From: Odontocerum albicorne | Taxonomy: Eukaryota > Arthropoda > Insecta > Trichoptera > Odontoceridae | Direction of reading: 5' to 3' | Length of the DNA stretch: 64,000 nt | NCBI GenBank assembly: GCA_949825065.1 | Contig: OX463859.1 | Location: forward strand, 17,007,220 to 17,071,219 | Shown: piece after piece, positions 51,935-63,500 of the stretch | How positions within the stretch are numbered: position 1 is the stretch's first letter | Layout: the number at the start of each line of letters is the position of its first letter | Position numbers and translations under genes: made by a program | Notes under the pieces: generated by a model | Databases searched by the model: none | The model's input: only the letters and a program-made list of their open reading frames with translations | What the model was told of the DNA's origin: nothing

Positions 51935-52310
51935 CCAGTTATCTTCGTCATTGCTGGGCCTCGTAGATGAGGATCCCCTCACCATTAAGACGTCAATTCA
52001 GCGTGAAAATAAAACTTTGCCATGGACTTTTTATTTTTTTCCTTTAAGTAAACGAGTTGCACACCAGCTATACTGATGTTCTGGATTCGTTCGCACATCG
52101 AAGTGAGACGATCGGATCTCTGCAGCATGTTTTTCAATGTCTCTCTTTTGAAGAAATAGATAAGACCGAAGTTATAGACATCCTTGTACCCTCGAATACG
52201 AAGTAGAAAAAAACACCTGTCATTCGAGGAGAGTAGCACAGTGCGGGGTTTGAACCGACGACCTTCCTCACGAAAGTCCAGTGCGTTACCGCGAAATAGT
52301 GCACATATAT
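51935..52310 (-). mobile_element. SINE-B copy 4
   Basis: The minus-strand head is at about 52250-52310 (gtaacgcactggactttcgt, B-box-like ggttcaaacc at 52248-52257). The body includes ctcgaatgacaggtg, and the 3' end is gctgggcctcgtagatgagg (plus-strand reading, 51954-51973). It is the most complete uninterrupted copy with copy 1. Confidence 0.78.
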
Positions 52311-52489
52311 ATCCAGTAAGATACAGACAAAAACCTTGTTTACTGGAACCAAAAAATTAAACGAAACAAAAACTAGATCCATATATTATAATTAGAGTAC
52401 TCACTTGAAATTATGTTGTTATTGTTTGTCCTGTTTCTTTTTTTATATAGTATTTATATATATCACATAATGCTGGCCATGTAAAATAA

Positions 52490-52965
52490 AATAAATACTT
52501 AAATGATTTGAAAGAGAAATTAAGAGTGTGTGTAAACTAAAAGGGAAAAATTTAACATTAGAATAAGTTGAGAAATTTTGTATCATGGAAGTATGCTCAC
52601 ATCAGATGGCCAGCAACAGCAATTAAGATTGGCGTTTTTCAGTAGAAATTAAGCTGGCCGCTTATAATGGAATCTTAATCCCAACATTAGGATGTATAAG
52701 TGAAACTTGGAAGTAAGCGTTATGTAGAATGTGGGAAAAAATAATGTATGATGAAATAAGAAGTTCTGACATTACGGAAAAATTTGGATGAAAAGAAGAT
52801 GCACTGCTTAAGATAAGGAAATAAGCATTAGGATTTAAAATATTTTTTTATAGAACATTTACAAAAATAATCCATACAAGTAGTTAAGAATGTGCGAAAA
52901 GTTGGGGAAGACCTAGATAAATGTAATAGAACCAAAAAGAGGAAAGAGTGAAAAAATAGAAACAA
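52490..52965 (+). mobile_element. LINE-C-type remnant (copy 16), strongly decayed
   Basis: HGSMLTSDG-like codons near 52585-52610 (family YLGSxLTxDG) are followed by EIKLAAYNGILIPTLGCISE and TWK near 52645-52715, the ILPTLLYGSETW position. Multiple stops. The terminal LINE-C end is not visible. Confidence 0.55.
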
Positions 52966-53089
52966 GAGTATTTTTGTACTCTTTTTCTACAAATTGCTTT
53001 AATATGAATACTGAAATCTTCATTTGCGCCCGTTTTAGCTTGTAACATAGCTTCCGCCAAAATTGTATAGCCATCTTAATTCATACAAC

Positions 53090-53460
53090 CACCTACAATT
53101 TAGAACACATGTCGTTGTGGTCGCTGGGCCTCGTAGTCGAAGATCTCCTCGCCACTTCAACATCAATCTTGAGCTGCTCTTCCACGTTGATCGTGTGATC
53201 TTCCGTGAGAAAACAGCCTGATCCTAGATGCACACTTCCTCCCGCAAATGTTACAGACATTTGGATTCCACCGAGTCGCCTGGTAATGTTGACGCATGTT
53301 TGCAGCACGCTGGTTGTTTCTCACGTATCTAGCCGTTGAGACGCCATCAGCCTGAAAACAGATGGTTCTCCACCCTCCAAGATCCTGAGGCACCTACCCT
53401 CAGTCCTCAGGCGCTCCGCACAAAGACAACGACTGTCGTAGACTGTTTTACTGTATCACT
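53090..53460 (-). mobile_element. LINE-B 3' end with C2H2-like finger
   Basis: Overlapping minus-strand frames (53393-53163 and 53308-53093, joined by a frameshift) encode a LINE C-terminus. VSTARYVRNNQRAANMRQHY is followed by CNICGRKCASRIRLFSHGRS and H, a C-x2-C-x12-H-x4-H finger of the type found at the end of some non-LTR ORF2 proteins (CxxCxRxxxSRxGLxSHxRxH). After this come acidic residues and a stop near 53096. The last 60 bases or so (53105-53160, gctgggcctcgtagtcgaag, then tctcctcgcc) are shared with the 3' end of all long SINE-B copies, marking this LINE as the likely SINE-B partner. Confidence 0.75.
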
Positions 53461-54934
53461 TCCTTCCCATACAAAATGCGTTTTTCAGAGCCACTTATTC
53501 GGTCCACCTCAATTTCGCCTTTACAACTATAACATCTACAGGTTTACCGTAGAAGCGTTGCAGAACCGAGATATTTGTAACATGTTTACTCCAATAGATC
53601 TGTCATACAAGCTGCCATCAACAGTAATGTTTTTACATGGTCGTTCGTTTTCAATATATTTACTGGCAGAAGTGCATAAGTAAGTTATCGCCAGTAAAAA
53701 ATTTTGCGCGTGACTTATCACGCAATTTTAAAGATGTATGTGTTTTTAAGGAATACTCAGTTATTATTACTTTAAAAAAGTAGTTTTCAATTTTCATTAG
53801 TTAGTTGTGAAAATAATAAAATATCGTACAGAAGAAAACTGAACAGTCTTAAATATATCTCCAACAATTAAGTTTAGCAGACCTTTTTTTATCCCAACTT
53901 GAAAAGAAAGATCTTACGTTGTGACTTGATATTGAGGAAAAATAAAGTAAGAGATTTAGGATCGTTCTTTTAATTAAAACTTTCAACTATAGTGGAGTAC
54001 CTTTTATTGATAAATACTCGTACATCTTAACAGTGTTTGGGTCTTATTAGGAATTAATCTTACTGATGGGGTGAGTTTGAGTGAGTTTAGAAGTGTACTC
54101 AAAATTTTTTTGTGTCTCAGGTTAATGCGAATGATAAGTCTGTTTTTTTAATTCTATGATATAAATGACAAAGGGATTCTGAATTAGGATGCTTCTTATT
54201 ACATTATCAAAGTCTAAAATTGAATCCAAGTAAAGCGAAATTTCTCTGAGTGGCTTCATCGTGTAGACATTACCTTCTTCACCGGGACGCGTTATCAGTC
54301 AAGGGTGTTAATATTATTACACGTGTTGAGAAAATTGATGTCATTAGTGGAATGATACATAATTAAATATTCTCACATTAAGTTCGTTTTACCAATAATA
54401 TAAAAACATTTACATCAAAAAGTTTTTAGTGATTTATTCTTGATATGTGTGCACTTTTAAATATATTTACTTCCGGAATTTCTGTACGCCATTTGAATAT
54501 GTTATAAATAAATAAATCCCATTAAGGATCATACTCGGATGGTTTCAGATAAAGGAGTCGTCTAAAAGTGAAATCGCGTCTACATTTAATGTACATAGAA
54601 TCAGTTTGTACCATTCCCGTATTCCCGGGATCATCCCTTATGAACGACGTCTCGGGAAACCTGCCAATTCGTAAGACATAAAGAATTTTAAATAACAAGG
54701 TATTTTTATTCCATTTAGTTCCTTAAATGTTTTATGTGAATCATAAAAAATATAATACCAACAATCAAGTTTTGAATAAACATAATTGTAATAAAAAGTT
54801 TAAAAAAATCCTGACCTAGGATAAAAAAAAATGTGATAGAATGAAATTTAATTTAAAATTTTCATTTATATTTTCATGAAATTCATTAGAATTTTTGGAA
54901 AAATGAATTGATTTTCGATACCACTGAAAAAATA
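53461..54934. other. unannotated sequence
   Basis: No gene or repeat family recognised. TACTCGTA lies at 54015-54022. Confidence 0.5.
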
Positions 54935-55235
54935 TACTGAAATTTCTGGAGCTAGTGCTCCTGCTGGTCTGCTTTGACGGAGGTTATATTCAATAGATTT
55001 CCTGCCCAAGCGAAACTGTTTAGCCTAATCTTTCAATGTGAAATATAACCAAGAAAATATTCCGTCGACAGCATAAAACCATAATTTAATTTCTGTCGAG
55101 ATTTCCCTTTTTTTTAAAGAAACTTGATAACCGCGCCAAATCCCATTTTTTAGCATTTCAGAAAGTAACGAAACAATACGTCTTATATCGACTGTAGTTG
55201 ACATAAAGGTATTGAATTTGAACTGTAACATCGCC
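54935..55235 (-). pseudogene. mariner-type transposase N-terminal remnant, copy 2
   Basis: Aligns by eye with 20425-20640: ggtctgctttgac with ggtctgccttgac, cctaatctttcaatgtg with ctcaatctttcactgtg, and intervening words in the same order. The GRP linker is only partly legible (QSRPAGALAPE). The 68-codon frame 55231-55025 covers the helix-turn-helix position, but its motif content is weak. Confidence 0.5.
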
Positions 55236-55329
55236 TGGCTATATGGGCCCTAGCCAGCGTAGTATCTGACCAGGCTTTTTCTAACTTGTTCGGGCCAGGA
55301 AATTTTTAGTTCTTAGTGGTGTTGTAAAG

Positions 55330-55515
55330 AATGACGCTTTCGTTATGTACAATACAACTTGGTAAATTTATATCCATGTGACAATCTCTTACAGCTAACC
55401 AAAAATATTTCTAAGAGGTCTGAATTAAAAACAAATCAGATATATTTTTTTAAACCCGCAATGACCGCTTAGGAAGGTGGCGTTTTGCCAACTAGACTAC
55501 GGAGGTTGTACTTAT
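55330..55515 (-). mobile_element. SINE-A copy 6
   Basis: The minus-strand head acctccgtagtctagttggc is near 55490-55508, followed by a T-rich linker. The tail ggttagctgtaagagattgt, then cacatggatataaatttacc is near 55353-55398. Confidence 0.72.
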
Positions 55516-57059
55516 ACTTATACAAAATTATTTTTTATATAAAAGAATAACTCAATTTCGTAGATCAAGAAAAAAATCTAGAAAGTTTGATGATCTTAAA
55601 ACAATAAATAAATGTTAGGAACGTATTGATTCAGTGATCAGTTACAGTGTTTAAAATTTTCATTATTTTTTTTTTAAATATGAGAGCGCCAAATTTTCAT
55701 TATTTATTTTAAATATGACAGCGCAAAATGCACGTTTTAAATGTTATTATGTCAATTTAAGATATTTATTATTTTCTTGGAGTGTAAATTTGAGCTAAAT
55801 ATTATAACCAAAATATAGCAGTTGGAAAATATTCACAAAATTTCAATTCAAAAGCGATCATTCATGTTAACTTGAAATTAAAAGGTTTTCTTCTAATTAA
55901 TTTTATTTATGTATTTATCATTTTATTATATAATAATATCGAGGGTTAACTGTGTATGGTTGCAAGTTCCGTTTTTGCAAAACATAATCAAATTATTATT
56001 AATTTGTATGAAATTCATGAACAATGTAAATAACAACTGTAAAGGTAAGATATATCAACTAAAATAATAAGAAATGAATGTTGAAGAGAAAATGACAGTC
56101 GGTAATAAAACACGTAACATTACTGACTTGAAATTTAAGTGTTTTTTTAAACATGGCGACGATGGAGCGGATTAAGAATTAATTTAATTTATTTATCATA
56201 GTATCTGCCCGTGTTTGCGAAAAAAACATTTAAAATATCTAATAAATATAATACTACATTCTTCCCATAAAAAAAATATTTTTGCTGATGGTAAATGAAC
56301 TCGCGACTTTATTTTGCCTTACTGCGTACAATATTCATTGCATCATCTGTCGAGGTAAAACATTAAGCGTTATATTTTTCCTGTTGTTAAAAACGAAGGA
56401 TTTTTTTAAATTAATTCAATGCAGATTTTCCTTTTTTTCCTCTGAATACAAAAAATGCTATGAAAAGTCTATGAACTTATTTGTATCAAATCATACAAAA
56501 TATATTTTTTCAATCATTCACGATATCTTATATCATTTTATTTCAATTTTTATCAACGGTACAATGTACCTTAAAATATTGTTAAAAAGAAAAAAGATCG
56601 CAATTCATTTACAATATAGTATAATCCCATGTAACAATTCAACAAAATTATATAGAAAGACACACCAGCACAAAAAAACTTTTAAAATAATACATAAGTA
56701 AGGAAATATATTAGTTAAAAGTATTACAAAATTATAAAAAAATAACAATATACACAGTTGATTACATAACACTGGGCTATTCCAAATCAGCTACCCGCAC
56801 CTCACCATATCAATTTAACATTAATGCGAAAAGAATAATACAGTACGAATTCAATACTTTATTGAATCGACAAATCAGCCTACTTTTATAGCTCGAAAGT
56901 CTACGATAAAATATATCGACAATCTCAGCAACTATATTTCCTATAAGATGTGTTCTATTTATAGGAGAATTTTGTTATTGTAATTTATTTTCAAATATCA
57001 TCAATAAATTCAAATTATCAAAGAACATTTTCTAAAAGTAACCTTTTAAATTTTTAATT
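55516..57059. other. unannotated AT-rich sequence
   Basis: No gene recognised. The 139-codon frame at 56282-56701 is open but I-, K-, F- and S-rich, has no domain signature and lies in strongly A/T-rich DNA. A gene call is not justified. Confidence 0.45.
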
Positions 57060-57120
57060 CTTGTATCCCGGGAAAATGTTCTCTGATTTTTAAATACATC
57101 TGAAATTTCCCGGGATAGCA
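57060..57120. repeat. 12-bp perfect inverted repeat around a 30-base loop
   Basis: tatcccgggaaa (57064-57075) and tttcccgggata (57106-57117) are exact reverse complements. The cccggg cores are conspicuous in A/T-rich surroundings. Function unknown. Confidence 0.85.
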
Positions 57121-57169
57121 AACCTTATAAAAGAAGACCACATCAGAATTTTCCCCGCCAACATGGCTG

Positions 57170-57420
57170 AAACGTTAATTTAATAAGCGCACCGCAACGA
57201 CATCCATCGTGATAATGGAAAGCTCACGCTAAAATGACAACAATAGACGACGTACGGGAAATTCGACGATATTCAACGGGAATAATATTATTCTAGAGAG
57301 AGGGAGAGAGACGACCGCAGGCTACGTACACGAGACTTGGTGGAGGAAGAGCCTTGATAGGAAAGCTTTGACAGGAAGGAATATTGACAGCTATTCATTG
57401 GACATACATAACACAGAGAA
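57170..57420. other. CpG- and GC-richer island
   Basis: Words such as aacgacatccatcgtgata, gacgacgtacgggaaattcg and gagagacgaccgcaggctac make this patch richer in CpG than the surrounding kilobases. A purine-rich tract (gagagagggagagaga) lies at about 57295-57310. It could be a regulatory element or an untranslated first exon of a gene outside the window, but nothing proves that. Confidence 0.3.
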
Positions 57421-57519
57421 TTCCGATATGAGGGAAAAGTTTTTCTAACGGGGTTTTGACATTATTGTAAGCTAGTTCTAAGCTTAGTATACAGCACAAA
57501 AACATTCCTTGCCATGTAA

Positions 57520-58135
57520 TTTTAAGGTAGGCAGAAAGATTACATCTCCGCATCTATCTACCCACACTGCATTTGCCATATTCACAGTCATAAATATTGT
57601 CATAGATAGTCTTTTGTGTCTCAAAAATAAAGCCTTCCCCTTAACGTAATTCATTTCAGTCTTTCAAAACTCATTCTCTCGATATGCCGAAAGCAAAAAG
57701 TAGATTAGACAAAATGTATACAAACGCAATCAGCTGATTGTTTTCATTTGTTTATTTATAAAATGCTCCTCAATAAATAATATTTTTATGCAAAAATTTT
57801 GAAGAGCACAGCCGTAGGAAAATGTTCGTTAATCTCTCTTACTCAATCCCTGCGACTTATCTGATCGCTAAACTTTCTTAAGTCTGGATCCAACCATATA
57901 TTCTAATGTCGGTCTTTCTCTTCCACGAATACCAATTAAGTTTGCGTTGTAGAATTCTGTTAGCCCTTTGTTATCACTCATTTATTCAACATGCCCTAAC
58001 TACCTCAAAATCTTCTTTCTCATTCAGCTTACATATTAATTTGCCCACTCGGCTAAATGTTTTGTTCCATAGTGAACTGGTTCTAAGTAATTATTTGTAC
58101 AACTCTTGCATAATAAGCCTGCACATATAAGGTTA
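57520..58135 (-). mobile_element. old LINE-C-type remnant
   Basis: aaggtaggcagaaagattac (57525-57544) resembles the LINE-C terminus. Sequence at 57840-58080 (ccatatattctaatgtcggt, tcactcatttattcaacatg, ctacctcaaaatcttctttc) follows the LINE-C minus-strand order seen at 41585-41735, but with high divergence. Confidence 0.4.
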
Positions 58136-58692
58136 TCAATATGAACATTGTATGGATTTCATATGGTTTTGACTACTTACAAAAGTAAAGTGAAGAAGTG
58201 GTTCTTGCCGAGATTGATCGATTGAATTGAATGGTTTTTTTTTCTTGTGTTGTTGAACTTGGAATGTTTTTTTTCAATTGTACGACACTTTATACATGGC
58301 GACATTGGATTTTTTTAGTTGTTGTTTTTTAATCTTTACATCATTAGGTAATTTAACCATTAAAATAAATAAATATTATGAGTACTTAGTTCATCAGTGT
58401 TCATCAGTCTTGTTCAGCAGTGCTATCGAGTAAATTTTTATATGTGATATCACGTTTTTTTATTATGTATATATAGTAATATATGAATAAATACATTGCG
58501 GCTGTAAGTCTGTCTAGAAATAGGCAATAAGCTTAATGAAATCGCCGATAGTTGAAATCCACAAATTGTTAAATGGAATGAATTAAAATTAAAATTTGCA
58601 ATCACTCCATTACACATCGTCTCACTACATATTTTTCAAAATATACGCACCTGTACAGAATTAATTCGGCTCCTTAGTATCAAAGTCGACAC
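58136..58692. other. unannotated AT-rich sequence
   Basis: No gene or repeat family recognised. Confidence 0.5.
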
Positions 58693-58775
58693 AAATGTAC
58701 TGTTTTGAACATCATATCAGCAACGTGGATTATGTACTGTTGAGAACATCATATCAGCAGCAGACGTGGATTATG
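58693..58775. repeat. tandem duplication of an approx. 37-41-bp unit
   Basis: tgtactgtt(t/g)(t/a)gaacatc, then atatcagca and acgtggatta are repeated from 58696 and 58733. The second unit has a few extra bases (gcagac region). Confidence 0.75.
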
Positions 58776-59010
58776 TTTGTTAATCATATATTTGTGTTCC
58801 ATATCGCAAGACACATTTCAATAGCTCTGCAATGTTCAGTGCATACGATAGAACATGAGCGAAACTACCATTCAGCAGAGATGAGGGTGTTGAGGTGGGT
58901 GTGCAGCTTTAGGAAGCACTTAAAGACTACCCTTTTTGTCAGGTCTTATCAAAATTTATGATATTATATGAACACTACACCAAAAGCCAAACGTGTTACT
59001 ATCGCATATG
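58776..59010 (+). mobile_element. LINE C-terminal fragment plus LINE-A 3' UTR piece
   Basis: Within the frame 58695-58961, HSAEMRVLRWVCSFRKHLKT is the LINE motif (x)EMRMLRWMCGxTRxD. From 58955 (atgaacactacaccaaaagc, then gtgttactatcgcatatg) the sequence resembles the LINE-A 3' UTR block at 2063-2145. Confidence 0.55.
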
Positions 59011-60735
59011 TGATATTTTTAATCTATCAAGAATATTGGGTTCGGATCCCAGGCTAGAATGCTCCTCGAAGATAATTTGCTCTCTAAACGGAGCTATATA
59101 AATTGTCATTTTTATGTTTTATTACTATCTACTATTTAAGTCTTATTTTCTCAGATGACGAAAGAACTACGAGATGTATTGAATGATGTGAAACGATAGA
59201 AAACAAATCCAATGTGTATTCAGCCCCATTTAACAATATTTCGGGTTAAGAACCACTGGAGTAAACACGGAACTCACGGTTCGCTCTACGTGTTGGTAAC
59301 TCTACCGCACGCGATAAAGTAATAACAATCGCATATGTACTATTTTTTCTTACAGAAACTACTATTTTAACAGATAAGGAACCTTTTTTTACTGGATGCC
59401 ATTGGGATTCAAACGGTAATACCCCAAGTGGAAATCTTAGGATATTAATATTTGACTCCCACAATACTACAAGATTTCTACTTCAACAAAGTCACATATG
59501 ATTTCAGGAGAGGGTTTGTTATTCATATTGAAGCGCTTTTTATTAGCAATTATTAACGATATTAATTATATAGATTAAAAAATCTGAAACGATTATTTGG
59601 AAATATGGTATGTACGAGTATATTAAATTTCGATATTTAAAAAAAAAACAAAATGGATTATTTCAAAACATTGTCTTAAGTTTTGACCTAGAAAAAATTT
59701 ATAGAATATACTAACATAAAACAAAATGCCATTTTCTGTTGAATTCTGTTAGGAAGTTTTTTAAAATTTTAGATCAAATTTGGCGGCATATCAAGTTCCG
59801 GCGACAGCCTGCTCCTGCTTCCCGCTCTTTTTAAAACCGGAAACGGCACAAAGCTCGCTTCACATTGTGGTATGGAGGCTAGTATGAAGCGAAATATTAT
59901 ATTTTAGTGTCCTATATGTAACATATACTTGTGGAGTTTAGATATAAGCTGAAAGAATATGGACGAAATAATCAAAAGCGATATTTTTTCTGGGCGATGT
60001 TGCACTTTAGATCTTTTATACAGTGAAATCTCGATCGATCGTTCTTCGAGTAATGTATTCTCGTGTGCTTCGTTTATTTCATCCAATTAAAATGTATTGC
60101 ATAGATCTTTCCGCTATGCATAATTTACAGCTATATTTGTTAACTAAGCAACTTTTTGTTCGTTTTTTTTTCTTAATATAAAAACTAAAGTAACGGCATT
60201 ACTAAAAATGAGTGGAACAGTCAGTGCGGACTAGAAATAATCAAAATCTGTTTACGCAAGGTTGAAAAAAACGACAGACGAGGCTGATGAAGATGATCGA
60301 CCGCCAGGATCTTAGTTTTCTGAAGCATATCTTCTAAAAATACAAACTCCTTTCCGTGCACATACAATAACTAATACCGAATAACTGACATATACAACAC
60401 ACAAAAAAACTTTTCACTTATGGAAATAAACTGCGAAAAAACAAATAACGTTGAAATACTATTTTAATGGAAACAAAACATGTTTTTTTTGTTTTCACAA
60501 ATGCACAACTTTTTTAAATATATTAAAAATGTTAATTTTTTTTCATATAGTGCCGCATTTATCGTTTAGTTTTGAAACGATTTATAGAGGATTCACTGTA
60601 TTTGATAATGGAAATTAAGAATTTATTGAATCAAAAGTATAAAGTTATATCTTAAGTTCTTAATACTTCAATGATGATAAATAAGATCGATGAAAACTTG
60701 TCTCTCAGTTTCTTTTAATTTTATGTAGCTTACAT
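59011..60735. other. unannotated AT-rich sequence
   Basis: No gene recognised. At 59240-59262 the word gggttaagaaccactggagt is shared with about 30305-30325, suggesting LINE-C debris. A GC-richer patch lies at 59780-59885. TACGAGTA lies at 59613-59620. Confidence 0.45.
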
Positions 60736-60950
60736 ACGACGACCTCCGCGGCTTAATTGGTAAGACGCTTATCTCAAAACCCAAAAGTTGTAGTATCAAA
60801 CCCCTTTTTTTTGTTAAAGGATTAATTCCAGTCTGGTTTTACCTTGATGCCTCTTTAGTATATGTTTGGTTGGTTGGGAGATATTGTCACATGGTAATAA
60901 GCCCGCCAGGTTGTACTGTATACAAGCAAATACAATACAATATAGAGTTT
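60736..60950 (+). mobile_element. SINE-A copy 7 (reference copy)
   Basis: Complete layout: head gacctccgcggcttaattgg (A-box-like, to 60760) and a degraded B box near 60790 (gtatcaaacccc). The T run and linker follow (ccagtctggttttaccttga), then the tail ggttggttgggagatattgt, catggtaataagcccgccag, gttgtactgtatacaag and an A-rich end. The tail is the LINE-A 3' end (compare 5400-5445). Confidence 0.88.
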
Positions 60951-62354
60951 AAACCGAATTACACGCAAAGCTTAAAAAAATAAACATATGCACTCGTAAC
61001 ATATAAAACAATTTAATAGGAAATATTTTCTTGTCGAAACAATTTGTTAAACTATCATTATTAAGATAGCTCTGTGTCTAGACTTTCTTTCAAAACATTT
61101 TTTGGAATGTGAAACATGTCTATCATATATCCGAGTCTCCATTCAAAAGGGCAGTCCGCTTAGCAAAGAATATGTACTCGGAAAGTAGTATACTCGGAAA
61201 ATACTGTTATGAGTTATGTCAGTGAAACATAGCATATCAATATTTCAGTCTCACATAGTTGTCATGAACATAAAACCATATATTTCCCAACAAATTTAGT
61301 TTAGATATTGCACCAATCAGCAACTTTAAGATACTAAAAGAAACCCTCACATCCCCTCTCGCACTTAGAAGGTTGTATCGCGACAAGCATAGAAGAAAAT
61401 TTCATAGGATAGTGACACGGGCAGAAACCGAACTGCTGCAAATAGATATCTCAAAAAAATTCTTTTGAACAGTTAATGAAGTTAGGGCTTTAGTAAATAT
61501 ACTTGTCCCGCAGCTTCATTATTTCCTATGTATTGTATTATGATTTTTCACAAAATCAATTCAACAGATTACAGTCCGTGTTTGATCTAGCTACTTATTC
61601 AGTCATTTTAGATCTGTCATATTCTCCCTTCTAAAATATTTTTTTCATTGGTTGCTCGTCATTAGATAAATACTCATCAGATTTGTTTAATGTCATATAA
61701 AACAATTCATGGAGCTACTACAGCATGCATAACTTACCTGTGCATGAGATCTGGCTACTTGAAGAAAACTCATATGAGGATATTAGCATACAATAGTTAT
61801 TAATCACCTACAGAGTCTTCTCATGTTGGCAGCTATACATTCAGAATGCGGCAGAAATAACTTTTGGGTCTTTGAGGCGCTAGTGGTGGGGGATGAGACG
61901 AATAATTTCCATTACAGTCATCGTTATGGCATGGAGTGGTGAGCATCGTAAAACTCATCAAGCTTCGAAATTTGGCTCTATGGTCCCAACAAACACCACC
62001 GCCCACATGTCAAGAGAATTTATGGAAGACCTTAAATAAATGTTTCCTGAGTCTAATCTCACTGCAAGGTGACATCCTATACTTTCATACGATCTCGCCG
62101 CTAGTGACTTCTCTCATTCTGAAGGGTGAAGTCTACAAAATATATGCTGAGGGTAATTGACGAACTAAAAGCTACTGTATGATACGAAATCGAAGCAATT
62201 TCACTGTAAATCATCTGGAGAGAGTAATGTGGAACTTTAGGGACAGGTTTCAGGTGAGCGCGGAAAATGAAGGACGGAGAATAAGTCCTCAAGATCGTTA
62301 TACCATAAATTGTTAAGAAATTAATAAAGATTTTGATTTTATTCAAGGTGAAAA
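60951..62354. other. unannotated sequence
   Basis: No gene or repeat family recognised. Frames at 61936-62160 and, on the minus strand, 62101-62430 have no motif. Confidence 0.5.
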
Positions 62355-62430
62355 ATATATTCGTTAATGCCATGATACCATTTCCCTTTCCGAGTAGAAA
62401 GAAATAACAGAGCGCTAGATTCAGAAACAA
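62355..62430 (-). mobile_element. LINE-C terminal fragment
   Basis: gccatgataccatttccctt and tccgagtagaaag, then acagagcgctagattc match the LINE-C terminus in minus orientation. The upstream part is missing. Confidence 0.55.
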
Positions 62431-62929
62431 ATGTCTGCGTTAAAAGACCAAATAAAAAAACATATTTCTTCTTCACATTTCGTACACTGCCAATGATAAA
62501 TACAGTCATTATCACCCTTGGTGTGAAACGACCTTTACATTTCACATCTGCCCTCGTTTTCCATAATGACTTCTTTCATTTTTGTTTTTCGCGAGAATTT
62601 CCCCTGACAAACTCGCTGATTTATATGACGTTTATTAATTACGGATTTATTTGAAAAGTTCTCGTCCTTGATTTTCTAAAAGCGGTTAGCCTTGGTGAAA
62701 AACAACGTCAATCTGTGTAATAGCAAAGGATTTAATATTTTATAAATTTTAATTAAGCTCGCAGAACAATGACTTAGTACCCCTTTATTCTCCAGCTATA
62801 AAATGAACGTTTAATGAAATAAAATCAGTACACGTTTACCTGTTTTAATTTAAGAAAAACACAATATTGCTTTGTATGAACTAAATTAAATCATGAAGTA
62901 CACATTTCACTGGTTCGATATTTTGTATA

Positions 62930-63084
62930 CTACATATTAGCACGCCGTTTATATAATATATGGAATAGACATATTGACTTAGCGCCAATCTTTTCTATCA
63001 TGGCAAATATCTTTTACTTCCTCTACATCTGTACAGCTTCTCTCAGAACTCATGTATTATATTTTGCAGAACTTTGGTTGTTTA
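62930..63084 (-). mobile_element. LINE-C fragment split by a SINE (left part)
   Basis: gacttagcgccaatcttttc and cttttacttcctctacatct, then gtacagcttctc follow the LINE-C minus-strand terminus. Similarity is interrupted by SINE-A copy 8 and apparently resumes at about 63245. Confidence 0.5.
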
Positions 63085-63235
63085 CCATACAAAACAATGG
63101 TTTTATTGACATGTGACATTGACAACCAACCAGAAAGATGCTGAAGATGTGTTAAGTGAAAACTAGACTGGAACCTTTTAAAAAAAATTGGAAACCAACG
63201 GGAATTGAGCCCACGAAGCCACGGAGGCCACCATT
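63085..63235 (-). mobile_element. SINE-A copy 8
   Basis: Minus-strand reading: head ggtggcctccgtggcttcgt, B-box-like gggctcaattcccg near 63200-63214, linker ccagtctagttttcac. The tail ctggttggttgtcaatgtca lies near 63119-63140. Confidence 0.8.
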
Positions 63236-63500
63236 TGGTTTCACCAATTCCTACATATATTTTCTCTTTCTACATTTAATTTCATCAAACAATAATCTCC
63301 TTGATAATTCCTTTCCCCATTCTCTTCCATGACTCCCCATCACTGTAGATTTGTTTAGCTAACCTTTCATCACTCATTTCTTGTTCAAGTCACCTTTAAA
63401 TGCTCTTATTCACTCTATTTATTAAAAGACTTTTGTTCATATTCACGCTTTGTTACTTCGTTTCGTTTTCCGTCATACGTCGTCACACCACACATTATTA
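63236..63500 (-). mobile_element. LINE-C fragment split by a SINE (right part)
   Basis: tttcctttccccattctctt, then ccatgactccccatcactgt and cactcatttcttgttcaagt recall the upstream part of minus-strand LINE-C (compare 32180-32220). Divergence is high. Confidence 0.4.

Noticed and set aside
56282..56701. 139-codon ORF as a gene
   Set aside because: No domain, strongly AT-biased codon content and no supporting context; expected by chance in 64 kb of A/T-rich DNA, given six frames and locally few stops.
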